This document shows, one piece after another, positions 27,873 to 36,257 of a stretch of DNA of 64,000 nt. The notes under the pieces are model-generated. The model was given only the letters and a program-made list of their open reading frames with translations, ran no database searches and was not told the DNA's origin. Origin of the DNA: Croceitalea sp947503285 (GTDB lineage: Bacteria; Bacteroidota; Bacteroidia; Flavobacteriales; Flavobacteriaceae). The translations under genes and the position numbers were made by a program. Each line of letters begins with the position of its first letter. Position 1 is the stretch's first letter. The stretch is taken from contig NZ_BTGQ01000002.1 in assembly GCF_036985505.1 (NCBI RefSeq), positions 124,001 to 188,000 on the forward strand, given 5' to 3'.

Positions 27873-28065
27873 CTTTGTAATTTTTAATGTTTGTTAATTA
27901 GGATAAAATACAACGCCAAGAATGTTGACAATTCGATGATAAAGACATTGACCGGTAGTATCTTTATGCATCAAACGCTAAAAAACCTTAACGTTTATTG
28001 CTATGACGGTTACCAACCAAAAAGGTTTAATTCTTGTATAAACTTTTTACTTTACAAAAAAGAAT

Positions 28066-28073
28066 TATCTTTG
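28066..28073 (+). promoter_or_regulatory. Candidate -7 box for rpsO
   Basis: TATCTTTG matches TAnnTTTG exactly, 54 bases before the rpsO ATG, leaving a leader of about 45-50 bases. The -33 region at the right distance is T-rich (CTTTTTAC) but lacks a clean TTTG. Confidence 0.5.
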
Positions 28074-28127
28074 CGCCCTGATTGAAAGACAGTCAGATAC
28101 ATAAAAATCATTTAAAACAATATTGGA

Positions 28128-28397
28128 ATGTATTTAACCAAAGAAGTAAAAGCCGAGATTTTCAAAAAGCACGGCGGTTCTGAAGGGAACACAGGTTCTA
28201 CTGAGGGCCAGATAGCGTTGTTCACACATCGCATCAACCACCTAACGACCCATCTGAAAAAGAATCACAAAGACTACAATACCGAGCGTTCATTAGTGCG
28301 TCTGGTAGGTAAAAGACGATCACTTTTAGATTACTTGAAGAAAAAAGATATCGAAAAATACCGTTCATTGATCAAAGAATTAGGTATTAGAAAATAA
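28128..28397 (+). CDS. rpsO: 30S ribosomal protein S15
   Basis: S15 is an early-binding protein of the 30S platform, contacting 16S rRNA helices 20-22. The 89-residue product has the conserved stretches GSTEGQIALFTHRINHLTTHLKKN and LVRLVGKRRSLLDYLKKKD, and is the normal length. It precedes pnp as in many bacteria, but here a strong terminator and 230 bases separate them, so they are probably separate units. A short CTGA/TCAG inverted repeat lies in the leader at about 28079-28097, where S15 autoregulation sites occur in other bacteria; that link is only a guess. Confidence 0.97.
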   Translation: MYLTKEVKAEIFKKHGGSEGNTGSTEGQIALFTHRINHLTTHLKKNHKDYNTERSLVRLVGKRRSLLDYLKKKDIEKYRSLIKELGIRK

Positions 28398-28398
28398 T

Positions 28399-28430
28399 AT
28401 AATGGGAGCATTAATGCTCCCATTATTTTT
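28399..28430 (+). terminator. rpsO terminator
   Basis: AATGGGAGCAT (28401-28411) pairs perfectly with ATGCTCCCATT (28414-28424), followed by ATTTTTAT. It begins 2 bases after the stop codon region. Confidence 0.9.
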
Positions 28431-28499
28431 ATCCTTTTATATGTAAAGGACCCAAAGTCCCAATATGTCGTAATTTTTGGGCAAACACAAAAAGCTACT

Positions 28500-28627
28500 T
28501 TTAGTTTTTCATTGGTCACCAGTGCGACAAGCACTTACACAACAACACAACCCGACCGTCCGGATGGCGGTAGACCAAATGTTTAACAAGTCCTTCTTGA
28601 ATTTATGGGAAGGCAACACAAAATTTT
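28500..28627 (+). promoter_or_regulatory. Possible structured leader of pnp
   Basis: Upstream of pnp the DNA holds a short hairpin AGTGC-GACAA-GCACT (28521-28535) and a GC-richer inverted repeat around ACCGTCCGGATGGCGGT (about 28555-28571), unusual in this A+T-rich region. Polynucleotide phosphorylase is autoregulated through leader hairpins in enterobacteria; that this is similar is inference only. No Bacteroidetes promoter box was evident. Confidence 0.3.
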
Positions 28628-30847
28628 ATGATTCCAAAAACTTTTAAAGAGGTCATAGACCTTGGTGACGGTAGGGAAATCTCTATCGAGACCGGAAAAT
28701 TGGCAAAACAGGCCCATGGTTCTGTTGTTGTACAATCGGGCAAGTGCATGCTTTTATGCACCGTTGTTTCAAATTACAAACAAGCAGATGTGGATTTTCT
28801 GCCGCTTACGGTAGATTATCGCGAAAAATTTGCTGCTGCAGGGCGCTACCCTGGCGGATTCTTCAAAAGGGAAGCGAGACCAAGTGATGGCGAAGTACTA
28901 ACGATGCGTTTAGTGGATCGTGTCTTACGTCCATTGTTTCCAAAAGACTATCATTCTGAAACCCAGGTGATGATCCAATTAATGTCACATGATGAAGATG
29001 TTATGCCAGATGCTATGGCTGGTCTTGCCGCATCTGCTGCCATTCAATTGTCTGACTTTCCTTTTGAATGTGCTATCTCAGAAGCAAGGGTTGGCCGTAT
29101 TAATGGTGAATTTATCATTAATCCGACCAGGGCACAATTAAAAGAATCCGATATCGACATGATGATCGGTGCTTCTGCAGATTCCGTCATGATGGTAGAA
29201 GGGGAAATGAATGAGATTTCTGAAGAAGAAATGACCGAGGCCATTAAATTTGCACACGAAGCCATTAAAGTACAATGTGCCGCACAACTAAGGTTAGCTG
29301 AAGCCTTCGGAAAGAAAGAAGTACGCGAATATGAAGCGGAAAGAGCAGATGAGGATTTAGCAAAAAAGGTACATGATTTGACCTATGACAAGGTCTATGC
29401 CATTGCCAAAGCTGGTTCTGCCAAACATGAGCGCAGTGCTGCGTTTGCTGAAATCAAAGAAGAGGTAAAAGCCACGTTCTCTGAAGAGGAATTGGAAGAC
29501 TTCGGGGATTTGGTCTCCAAATACTTCTACAAAGCTGAAAAAGCTGCCGTAAGGGACCTGACCTTAAATGAAGGACTCCGTTTAGACGGTAGAAAAACCG
29601 ATGAGATCCGACCTATCTGGTGTGAGGTTGATTATCTACCCTCAGTGCATGGTTCCTCTATCTTTACTAGAGGAGAAACCCAAGCTTTAGCAACAGTAAC
29701 CTTAGGCACCTCAAGGGAGGCGAATCAAATTGATATGCCATCTTATGAAGGAGAAGAAACATTCTATTTGCACTATAACTTCCCTCCTTTTTCTACAGGG
29801 GAAGCAAGACCAATACGAGGTACTTCACGTAGAGAGGTAGGCCACGGTAACCTAGCACAACGTGCGCTAAAAGGAATGATTCCTGAAGATTGTCCATATA
29901 CCGTAAGAGTAGTATCTGAAGTATTGGAATCAAATGGTTCTTCTTCCATGGCCACTGTTTGCTCAGGTACGATGGCGTTGATGGATGCAGGGGTACAATT
30001 GAAAAAACCTGTGTCAGGTATTGCAATGGGCTTGATTACCGATGGTGAATCAGGCAAGTATGCCGTACTTTCTGATATTTTAGGAGATGAAGATCACTTA
30101 GGTGATATGGATTTTAAAGTGACCGGTACTGCTGATGGAATTACTGCCTGTCAAATGGATATCAAGGTAAAAGGGCTTTCTTATGAAATCTTGGTCAAAG
30201 CCTTAATGCAGGCCAAAGATGGTAGATTGCACATTCTTGAAAAACTTACTGATACCATTGCAGCACCTCGAGAAGATGTCAAATCATATGCTCCTAAAAT
30301 TGTCACCAAAATTATTCCTGGTGAATATATTGGTGCGGTTATCGGTTCTGGTGGAAAGGTGATCCAAGAATTACAGAAAGAGACCAATACGACCATAGTT
30401 ATCAATGAAGACCCAGATACTGAAGAAGGTATTGTTGAAATTTTAGGTACTGGCCAAGAGGGTATCGATGCCGTTATCGCCAAAATTGACGCCCTGATGT
30501 TCAAACCTGAAGTGGGTAGTGTTTATGAGGTAAAAGTCATAAAAATGCTCGATTTTGGTGCTGTGGTAGAATATGTTGAGGCACCGGGCAATGAAGTATT
30601 GTTACATGTTTCAGAATTGGCATGGGAACGTACCGAAAACGTTTCCGATGTAGTCAACATGGGCGATGTTTTTGATGTTAAGTACTTTGGACTAGACCCA
30701 AGGACTAGAAAAGAAAAGGTTTCGAGAAAGGCCTTATTGCCAAAACCGGAGGGTTATGTAGAACGACCCCCAAGAAATGATAGGGGTGATCGAAGGGGCG
30801 GTGACCGTCGTGGCGGAAACCGTGACAGAAAGCCCAGAAGGGATTAA
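28628..30847 (+). CDS. pnp: Polyribonucleotide nucleotidyltransferase
   Basis: PNPase is a phosphorolytic 3'-5' exoribonuclease of RNA decay. The 739-residue product has two RNase PH domains (about 1-235 and 310-550; active-site-like FTRGETQALATVTLG and GGFFKREARPSDGE), the linking helical domain, a KH domain with IGAVIGSGGKVIQEL (about 570) and an S1 domain (GSVYEVKVIKMLDFGAVVEY, about 635). The tail is strongly basic with repeated RGG/DRR (residues about 718-739), which may help RNA or partner binding. It stands alone between the rpsO terminator and its own. Secure. Confidence 0.96.
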   Translation: MIPKTFKEVIDLGDGREISIETGKLAKQAHGSVVVQSGKCMLLCTVVSNYKQADVDFLPLTVDYREKFAAAGRYPGGFFKREARPSDGEVLTMRLVDRVLRPLFPKDYHSETQVMIQLMSHDEDVMPDAMAGLAASAAIQLSDFPFECAISEARVGRINGEFIINPTRAQLKESDIDMMIGASADSVMMVEGEMNEISEEEMTEAIKFAHEAIKVQCAAQLRLAEAFGKKEVREYEAERADEDLAKKVHDLTYDKVYAIAKAGSAKHERSAAFAEIKEEVKATFSEEELEDFGDLVSKYFYKAEKAAVRDLTLNEGLRLDGRKTDEIRPIWCEVDYLPSVHGSSIFTRGETQALATVTLGTSREANQIDMPSYEGEETFYLHYNFPPFSTGEARPIRGTSRREVGHGNLAQRALKGMIPEDCPYTVRVVSEVLESNGSSSMATVCSGTMALMDAGVQLKKPVSGIAMGLITDGESGKYAVLSDILGDEDHLGDMDFKVTGTADGITACQMDIKVKGLSYEILVKALMQAKDGRLHILEKLTDTIAAPREDVKSYAPKIVTKIIPGEYIGAVIGSGGKVIQELQKETNTTIVINEDPDTEEGIVEILGTGQEGIDAVIAKIDALMFKPEVGSVYEVKVIKMLDFGAVVEYVEAPGNEVLLHVSELAWERTENVSDVVNMGDVFDVKYFGLDPRTRKEKVSRKALLPKPEGYVERPPRNDRGDRRGGDRRGGNRDRKPRRD

Positions 30848-30866
30848 ACCTTTTTAACTAAAAATG

Positions 30867-30906
30867 AAAACCCCTTTGTGACCATACAGTCCGAAGGGGT
30901 TTTTTA
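30867..30906 (+). terminator. pnp terminator
   Basis: AAAACCCCTT pairs with AAGGGGTTTT (30894-30903) across an 17-base loop, followed by a T run; it lies 20 bases after the stop. Confidence 0.8.
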
Positions 30907-31025
30907 GTTATCCCTGCTCCATTTGGTTTATCAAACAGCTGATTTCGAAATCCAAGCTGGATTTTCGATTATGCGCAACCTTTTACAAGTTTCGCAGACT
31001 ACTTAAAGAATTAAAAATAAATCAA

Positions 31026-31412
31026 ATGAAAAGAACTTGCTCAATTTTATTATTCGGGTTTTTATTACTGATTTTCCAAGCCTGTGAAAGCGATCCTGAA
31101 GAATTGACCTTGGAAACACAAGAATTAATCTTGGAAACAAATGATACTGATCAAGAACCGATTTGTCCTGCATATCGCGGCGAAACAAATCCCTCGCCCG
31201 GCAACATCTACACCTATGAAATAGTGCCGATAAGTTCAGACCAAGAGCTCTTTAATATTGTGTGGTCCGTTCAACCTAACAATGGAATGGAAATTATCAG
31301 TGGTCAGGATACTGCTATTGTGGAAGTAAGTTTTGCGAGCGATTTTGTCTCTGGTGAGCTAACCTTTGAAGTTAATGATATCTGTAAAGGTAAATTACTG
31401 ATAGGAAGCTGA
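31026..31412 (+). CDS. Small lipoprotein with PKD-like fold
   Basis: The 128-residue product has a lipoprotein signal (MKRTCSILLFGFLLLIFQAC, Cys20), a short acidic repeat (LTLETQELILET) and a beta domain of about 75 residues. The pattern YTYEIVPISSDQ...IVWSVQPNNGMEIISGQDT...VEVSFASDFVSGELTFEV resembles PKD/Ig-like domains common in Bacteroidetes surface proteins. A second small lipoprotein 300 bases downstream has the same layout and may be a paralogue. No function can be assigned. Confidence 0.7.
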   Translation: MKRTCSILLFGFLLLIFQACESDPEELTLETQELILETNDTDQEPICPAYRGETNPSPGNIYTYEIVPISSDQELFNIVWSVQPNNGMEIISGQDTAIVEVSFASDFVSGELTFEVNDICKGKLLIGS

Positions 31413-31706
31413 TACATACAAATTTGAAGGTGGAATAAACAAAATGGCTATTAACAAGCCTATAAATCGGAAATGAAAAAGTTTCTGAATTATCCAGTTA
31501 ACCCCTTAGAAAATTAGATAGAAGAAGGCTATAGGAATTTGAAAAACCTGAAAGAATCAAACATTTCTTTCCAATCAGTGATTTAAACTTTAGTCCTATA
31601 CTTGGGTCTTTTGTTTCAGGATGTTTGAGTGTCTTACGATAAACTGAATTTTTTAACGCAACTTTTCTGCGCAATGGTAGACTACCCTATAAACAATCCA
31701 ATTACC

Positions 31707-32138
31707 ATGCTTAAAATCCATTTGAAATTTTATTTCACACAATTAATCTGTTTGTTCATACTGTGCCTCTTAGGTTGCAGTGAAGATGAAAACAATGAAA
31801 CATCCCCATCTACAACTTCATCGGAAATACAAGTAAATGGTGTAAGTTTCAATCAGTGCGATCAAGAAGAAATAGACAATCACCCCGGTACTATTTGTTG
31901 TATTTCTGGACCATTGGAAGCGTCACCCAATGAAACCATCTCTCTTGAATATTCGAGTAATTTACAAAACCCAAGCATCACTTGGGAAGTGGTTTCTGGC
32001 GAACTATCGTTGGTAAATATCCTAAATTCAAATACGGCCACTTTTGATGTCTTAGAGGGCTTTAGTGGAGGTTCTGTAAAAGGTTATGGCGACACAGGGA
32101 AAGATTGTAGCGTAGTAATTGAAATATCCTTGAAGTAA
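31707..32138 (+). CDS. Small lipoprotein, likely paralogue of the preceding one
   Basis: The product of about 143 residues has a lipoprotein signal (LICLFILCLLGC, then SEDENNE) and one beta domain: TISLEYSSNLQNPSITWEVV, then a strand with SNTATFDVLEGFSGGSVKGYG and a closing CSVVIEISLK. The order of WxV, the NTATxxV strand and GF..G.. matches the neighbouring gene at 31026. Two cysteines (CCISG) sit before the domain. I chose ATG at 31707, which gives a proper signal; the frame extends to 31629 but adds residues unlike a signal peptide. Unknown function. Confidence 0.65.
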   Translation: MLKIHLKFYFTQLICLFILCLLGCSEDENNETSPSTTSSEIQVNGVSFNQCDQEEIDNHPGTICCISGPLEASPNETISLEYSSNLQNPSITWEVVSGELSLVNILNSNTATFDVLEGFSGGSVKGYGDTGKDCSVVIEISLK

Positions 32139-32264
32139 ACGTTTCCATAATCCCTTAGTGTTCAAGCAAATCGTATAAAAATTGAAAGGCGGGTCATTTG
32201 CCTTGAAATTACTATAGCCTGATTATCTAATTCAATTTTGTATTGATCCAGACCCAAATTAAAA

Positions 32265-33206
32265 ATGAATATCATTATGAAAACAAGCACTTACTTCATA
32301 CTAATACTACTTATCGCTTCTGGTTGTTCAGAAGACAATACCATTGATGAAGAGTCTATTACTGACGATGATGTTGCACAACTTATCTCAAGAACCATAA
32401 CTTTTTATCAAGACGATATCTTGAAAACCACCACAAAACAGTTCTTCGTAGATGGCAAACTTTCAAAATCTGAATCATCTTCCGGCGATTATCACCTTTA
32501 CACCTATGGAGATAGTGGTCGACTAGAAAAAATTGATTACTATGCAGAAGGTGATGAACTTCAGACTATTATAGAGTATACTTATGATGCGCAAGGGAAA
32601 ATGATCACTAGATTGGCAACACCAATATCCGATTTTGAAAATACCGTTCCTTTTGAAAGAACTTATTCTTACGACGAGGATCATATCACAGGTAACCTAA
32701 AATTCTACGACCAAAATTATAATCTTGTTATTTTAGACACCATCACATTCAATACAAATTCAGTGGGATTAATCTCAAAAAGTGAAAAATTGAATGATTT
32801 CCAAGAACCTTGGGGTGCCGAAATAACCTATCAAAATGAATCACCTCGCTTATTTGAATATTATGGTTGGCGTACCGATTTTGAAGGAATAGTAGAATAC
32901 TCCTATTCTGAGGATATTAACGTAGGTGTCTATCCGATAGCAAAATTGATGTTTGGGGAGAATTGGAAAAACAATATGGTTCTCAATGATGGATCCGTGC
33001 TATACCATACCACTTTTGGAGTCTTAAGCAATCAGTATTTGACCGGTTATACCTATTGGAATACGGAAAAAACGGAAATAAAGGAGAACGTTACCATTGA
33101 CTACGAATTCGATACTAGTGGTAAATTAATACGAAAAATATATTACGAAGAGAATTTATTTATGGGTCGCACCTATAAATACGATACAACTTATGACTAT
33201 AATTAA
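32265..33206 (+). CDS. Lipoprotein with YD-like beta repeats
   Basis: The 313-residue product has a lipoprotein signal (MKTSTYFILILLIASGC) and a body made of repeated beta-hairpins with Y-x-Y-D/G turns: HLYTYGDSGRLEKIDYY, IEYTYDAQGKMITRLA, ERTYSYDEDHITGNLKFYD, DYEFDTSGKLIRKIYYEE. This is the RHS/YD-like pattern also seen in DUF4595-type Bacteroidetes lipoproteins. No RHS toxin domain follows. ATG at 32265 or at 32277 could be the start; the second gives the shorter, more usual signal. It ends 50 bases before the ECF sigma gene. Surface or periplasmic; function unknown. Confidence 0.75.
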   Translation: MNIIMKTSTYFILILLIASGCSEDNTIDEESITDDDVAQLISRTITFYQDDILKTTTKQFFVDGKLSKSESSSGDYHLYTYGDSGRLEKIDYYAEGDELQTIIEYTYDAQGKMITRLATPISDFENTVPFERTYSYDEDHITGNLKFYDQNYNLVILDTITFNTNSVGLISKSEKLNDFQEPWGAEITYQNESPRLFEYYGWRTDFEGIVEYSYSEDINVGVYPIAKLMFGENWKNNMVLNDGSVLYHTTFGVLSNQYLTGYTYWNTEKTEIKENVTIDYEFDTSGKLIRKIYYEENLFMGRTYKYDTTYDYN

Positions 33207-33256
33207 CTTTTTCATTTCAACTGGTCAGTATGGTAATCAAAATCCAAATATAGCTA

Positions 33257-33811
33257 TTGGATCCAATCATTAAGAAGTGTATTGAGAAGGATGGTAGGGC
33301 TCAAGAAGAGCTCTACAATAAGTACCGTAAAAAGCTATTCTTGATATGCTTAAAATATACCTCTAGCGAAACCGAAGCAGAAGACCATTTACATGATACG
33401 TTCATAGAAATATTTGAAAAAATATCAAAGTATAAAGGCAAGGGTTCTTTCGAGGGATGGATGAAACGAATAGCAATTAATAAAGCTATAGATAAGTATA
33501 AAAGGAAAAAAGTATTCGGATTAGCTGATCATACCCTAGAAAATTTGACCGAAGAAGTCTATCTAGATTTTGAGAACCCTGAAGTACCAATTGACAAACT
33601 GATGGTATTTATACAAGAATTACCCGAACAATACCGTCTTATTTTCAATTTATATGAACTTGATGGGTATTCTCATCGTGAAATTTCGAAAAAGGTCGGT
33701 ATAAGTGAAAACACCTCTAAATCGAATCTCTTTCGGGCCAAGGTGAATTTAAAAAAGCGTATTTCTGCTTATCGAATAACTATTGTAAAAAAACAGCGTC
33801 GTGGCGAGTAA
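33257..33811 (+). CDS. ECF-type RNA polymerase sigma factor
   Basis: A group 4 sigma factor of 184 residues. Region 2 is LYNKYRKKLFLICLKY through FEGWMKRIAINKAIDKYKRK (about 19-92) and region 4 is LPEQYRLIFNLYELDGYSHREISKKVGIS (about 121-150) with its helix-turn-helix. The only plausible start is TTG at 33257, because an in-frame TAG lies two codons upstream and no ATG precedes region 2. The stop overlaps the GTG start of the next gene by 11 bases, so the two are translationally coupled and the downstream membrane protein is a likely regulator or target. Likely an envelope response. Confidence 0.88.
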   Translation: MDPIIKKCIEKDGRAQEELYNKYRKKLFLICLKYTSSETEAEDHLHDTFIEIFEKISKYKGKGSFEGWMKRIAINKAIDKYKRKKVFGLADHTLENLTEEVYLDFENPEVPIDKLMVFIQELPEQYRLIFNLYELDGYSHREISKKVGISENTSKSNLFRAKVNLKKRISAYRITIVKKQRRGE

Positions 33812-35102
33812 GAAAAAAATTGGGGATTTTTTTAAAGAGGGTCTTGAAAAATCTGATTTTGAGCCACGTAACGATTTGTGGACAGAAATAAACAAGACAC
33901 TACAAAAAAGAAAAAAAAGAAGGTTCTTTTGGTATTATTTCGGGTTATTGGCATTTATATTCCTACTAATTCCATCAATATACCTATCCGTTTCACCTTA
34001 TGATGACCCTGAAGGTTCAAGAACAGATAAAAAAAATATACCCCTAGAATCAAGAAAGGTTTTTAAAGAAGGTACAATAGGCCATGAAACCATAAATCAA
34101 AAGCAAAAGCAAAAGCAAAATGGTAATGAAGGGACAATTCCACAAAAAAGCCAAAAATACCCGAATAGTTCCAATTTTTTTTCTGTATCTAAAAACTACA
34201 TCGAAGAGACTGTTCCATCGGGGCTAAACGAAAAACAAATTGATGAACCATTCAATGACACCCAAAGAAAACTTGCAACGACCATTCAAGGGAATGGAAA
34301 GAGACAATTGGACAGTGTAACGAGCAATGTCAAAGATACACTGCTCGACAGTACGAAAATAAGGAGACCCAAAAGAAAAGCCACATCAAAAGAACCTGAG
34401 ATCCTAAAAAAAGATTCGCTGACAAAATGGATTGTCACCTTACAAGGGGGCGTATCGACAAGCGGCTACCTGACCAAACAAAATCCCTTATTGCCACAAA
34501 TGATTTCAAAAAGTGGAAATTTTGTTGTTTCCCCATCATTAAGAATTCTATTCAAAACCCCCGTAAATGAAAATATAGCGATACGATTTGGAATAGGTCA
34601 CCAAGAATTCAGGTATAATGCCACTTACATACCACGATCATCCAATAGCAATTCTTTCGGAGGTTTGCTCACATCAAACATAAATCCTCCGATTAACCCG
34701 GTGTCCAATGACCTTGCCAATACCGTTGAAATAGGCGATCCTATAACAGTAGACCATCGCATCAGGTACCTTCAGTTACCCATTGAAGGTGTTTTCAAAC
34801 TTAATTCAAATAAAATAACACCATATGTGACTTCAGGAATTGATTTTTTCATCCTTCAAGACGATGATATTACTTTATCAACCACAAATTCCAATGATTT
34901 TAGAGTAGGCAGTGCCTCATATTTATCTCGATTGTCCTTAGCAGCCCATCTTGGCGCCGGTATAGAATACCCCATTGCCAATAGTATCTATATTCAACTT
35001 GAGCCTACTTTTACATATCAATTAGGCGGATATAGAAATGGAATCGAACATCCATACCCCTATTATTTTAATGTTTATTCAGGTATTTCAATCAAGTTTT
35101 AA
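33801..35102 (+). CDS. One-TM plus outer-membrane-barrel-like protein coupled to the sigma factor
   Basis: The 433-residue product starts with a cytoplasmic-looking segment (FFKEGLEKSDFEPRNDLWTEI) of the kind seen in Bacteroidetes anti-sigma-like proteins, then a basic stretch and one membrane helix (about 42-62), a long Lys/Gln/Ser-rich linker (about 65-205) and a C-terminal porin-like beta-barrel domain (about 210-433: VTLQGGVSTSGYL ... YYFNVYSGISIKF). Start is GTG at 33801, inside the sigma gene. The layout suggests an inner-membrane-anchored protein reaching the periplasm; an anti-sigma role is inferred from context only. Confidence 0.75.
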   Translation: MASKKKIGDFFKEGLEKSDFEPRNDLWTEINKTLQKRKKRRFFWYYFGLLAFIFLLIPSIYLSVSPYDDPEGSRTDKKNIPLESRKVFKEGTIGHETINQKQKQKQNGNEGTIPQKSQKYPNSSNFFSVSKNYIEETVPSGLNEKQIDEPFNDTQRKLATTIQGNGKRQLDSVTSNVKDTLLDSTKIRRPKRKATSKEPEILKKDSLTKWIVTLQGGVSTSGYLTKQNPLLPQMISKSGNFVVSPSLRILFKTPVNENIAIRFGIGHQEFRYNATYIPRSSNSNSFGGLLTSNINPPINPVSNDLANTVEIGDPITVDHRIRYLQLPIEGVFKLNSNKITPYVTSGIDFFILQDDDITLSTTNSNDFRVGSASYLSRLSLAAHLGAGIEYPIANSIYIQLEPTFTYQLGGYRNGIEHPYPYYFNVYSGISIKF

Positions 35103-35218
35103 GCATTTTTACCGACATATGCCCAAAATTAATTTTACCAAATTGTAACTTTTTGCGTTTTCTTACGTATAAGTACATGAGCGCAAGCTTGTAAACTTAA
35201 TTTGAAGGAGAAATTTAG

Positions 35219-36082
35219 ATGAGACAGTTAAAGATTACAAAACAGGTTACCAATAGGGAAACCGCATCTTTGGACAAGTACTTACAAGAAATTGGAAAAG
35301 TTGACTTGATTACCGCTGATGAAGAAGTAGAATTGGCACAACGCATCAAGGCAGGCGACCAGATCGCTCTTGAAAAACTTACAAAGGCCAATCTTCGATT
35401 CGTGGTATCCGTAGCCAAACAGTACCAAAACCAAGGACTCACTTTACCGGATTTAATCAATGAGGGCAACCTTGGCTTGATTAAAGCCGCACAACGTTTT
35501 GACGAAACAAGGGGTTTTAAATTTATCTCTTACGCCGTATGGTGGATTCGCCAGTCTATTTTACAGGCCTTGGCAGAACAATCGCGTATTGTTCGTTTGC
35601 CGTTGAATAAGATTGGTTCCATAAATAAAATCAACAAGACCTTTGCGTTTTTAGAGCAGGCACACGAACGTATGCCTTCTGCTGAAGAAATCGCAAAAGA
35701 ATTGGATATGACCGTTGAGGATGTGAAACAGTCCCTAAAGAATTCAGGGCGTCACGTATCTATGGATGCCCCACTTATTGATGGTGAAGATTCCAATCTT
35801 TATGATGTATTGCGTAGTGGTGAATCGCCAAATCCGGATAAGGAACTACTTCATGAATCTCTGCGAACTGAAATAGAACGCGCGTTGGAGACATTGACCC
35901 CGCGAGAGGCAGATGTCATACGGTTGTATTTTGGTCTTGCGGGCCAGCATTCCATGACCTTGGAGGAAATTGGTGAAACTTTTGATTTGACAAGGGAACG
36001 TGTACGTCAAATTAAGGAAAAAGCAATTCGCAGGTTAAAGCACACTTCTAGAAGTAAGATTTTAAAGACCTATTTAGGGTAG
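35219..36082 (+). CDS. rpoD: Primary sigma factor (RpoD/SigA-type, short Bacteroidetes form)
   Basis: The 287-residue product has regions 1.2 to 4 of sigma-70: TASLDKYLQEIGKVDLI (1.2), the NLRFVVSVAKQY and GFKFISYAVWWIRQSI core (2.1-2.4), region 3, and 4.2 with MTLEEIGETFDLTRERVRQIKEKA. It lacks region 1.1 and the non-conserved insertion, as is normal for the Bacteroidetes housekeeping sigma factor, which recognises the TTTG / TAnnTTTG promoters seen across this window. A rare purine-rich AAGGAG (35205-35210) precedes the ATG at 35219, one of few Shine-Dalgarno-like sites here. Two terminator hairpins follow the gene. Secure. Confidence 0.95.
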   Translation: MRQLKITKQVTNRETASLDKYLQEIGKVDLITADEEVELAQRIKAGDQIALEKLTKANLRFVVSVAKQYQNQGLTLPDLINEGNLGLIKAAQRFDETRGFKFISYAVWWIRQSILQALAEQSRIVRLPLNKIGSINKINKTFAFLEQAHERMPSAEEIAKELDMTVEDVKQSLKNSGRHVSMDAPLIDGEDSNLYDVLRSGESPNPDKELLHESLRTEIERALETLTPREADVIRLYFGLAGQHSMTLEEIGETFDLTRERVRQIKEKAIRRLKHTSRSKILKTYLG

Positions 36083-36153
36083 CCCTAAAAAATTACAGTT
36101 AAATAAAGCTTAAATTTGATTTTTGGCAAGAATATTGTAATTTAGTATACTAC

Positions 36154-36181
36154 AACAGTTATCATGACTGTTCGTTTTTTG
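36154..36181 (+). terminator. First hairpin after the sigma factor gene
   Basis: AACAGT (36154-36159) pairs with ACTGTT (36167-36172), followed by CGTTTTTTTG. A second stronger hairpin follows at once. Confidence 0.6.
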
Positions 36182-36189
36182 ATTGATGA

Positions 36190-36220
36190 ATAAACTCCGG
36201 CTGATTACCGGAGTTTTTTC
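36190..36220 (+). terminator. Second terminator after the sigma factor gene
   Basis: AACTCCGG pairs with CCGGAGTT across CTGATTA and is followed by TTTTT. With the hairpin just upstream it forms a tandem terminator that insulates rpe. Confidence 0.85.
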
Positions 36221-36244
36221 ATTTTATGACCTTAATGTAATTAC

Positions 36245-36252
36245 TACCTTTG
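36245..36252 (+). promoter_or_regulatory. rpe promoter -7 box, almost touching the start codon
   Basis: TACCTTTG matches TAnnTTTG exactly and ends only 5 bases before the rpe ATG at 36258. The -33 region is TTTTATG at about 36222. Transcription would start at or within a few bases of the ATG. Confidence 0.6.
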
Positions 36253-36257
36253 CATTT

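Noticed and set aside
27891..28085. 64-codon frame before rpsO
   Set aside because: It overlaps the rpsO promoter region and has no domain-like pattern.
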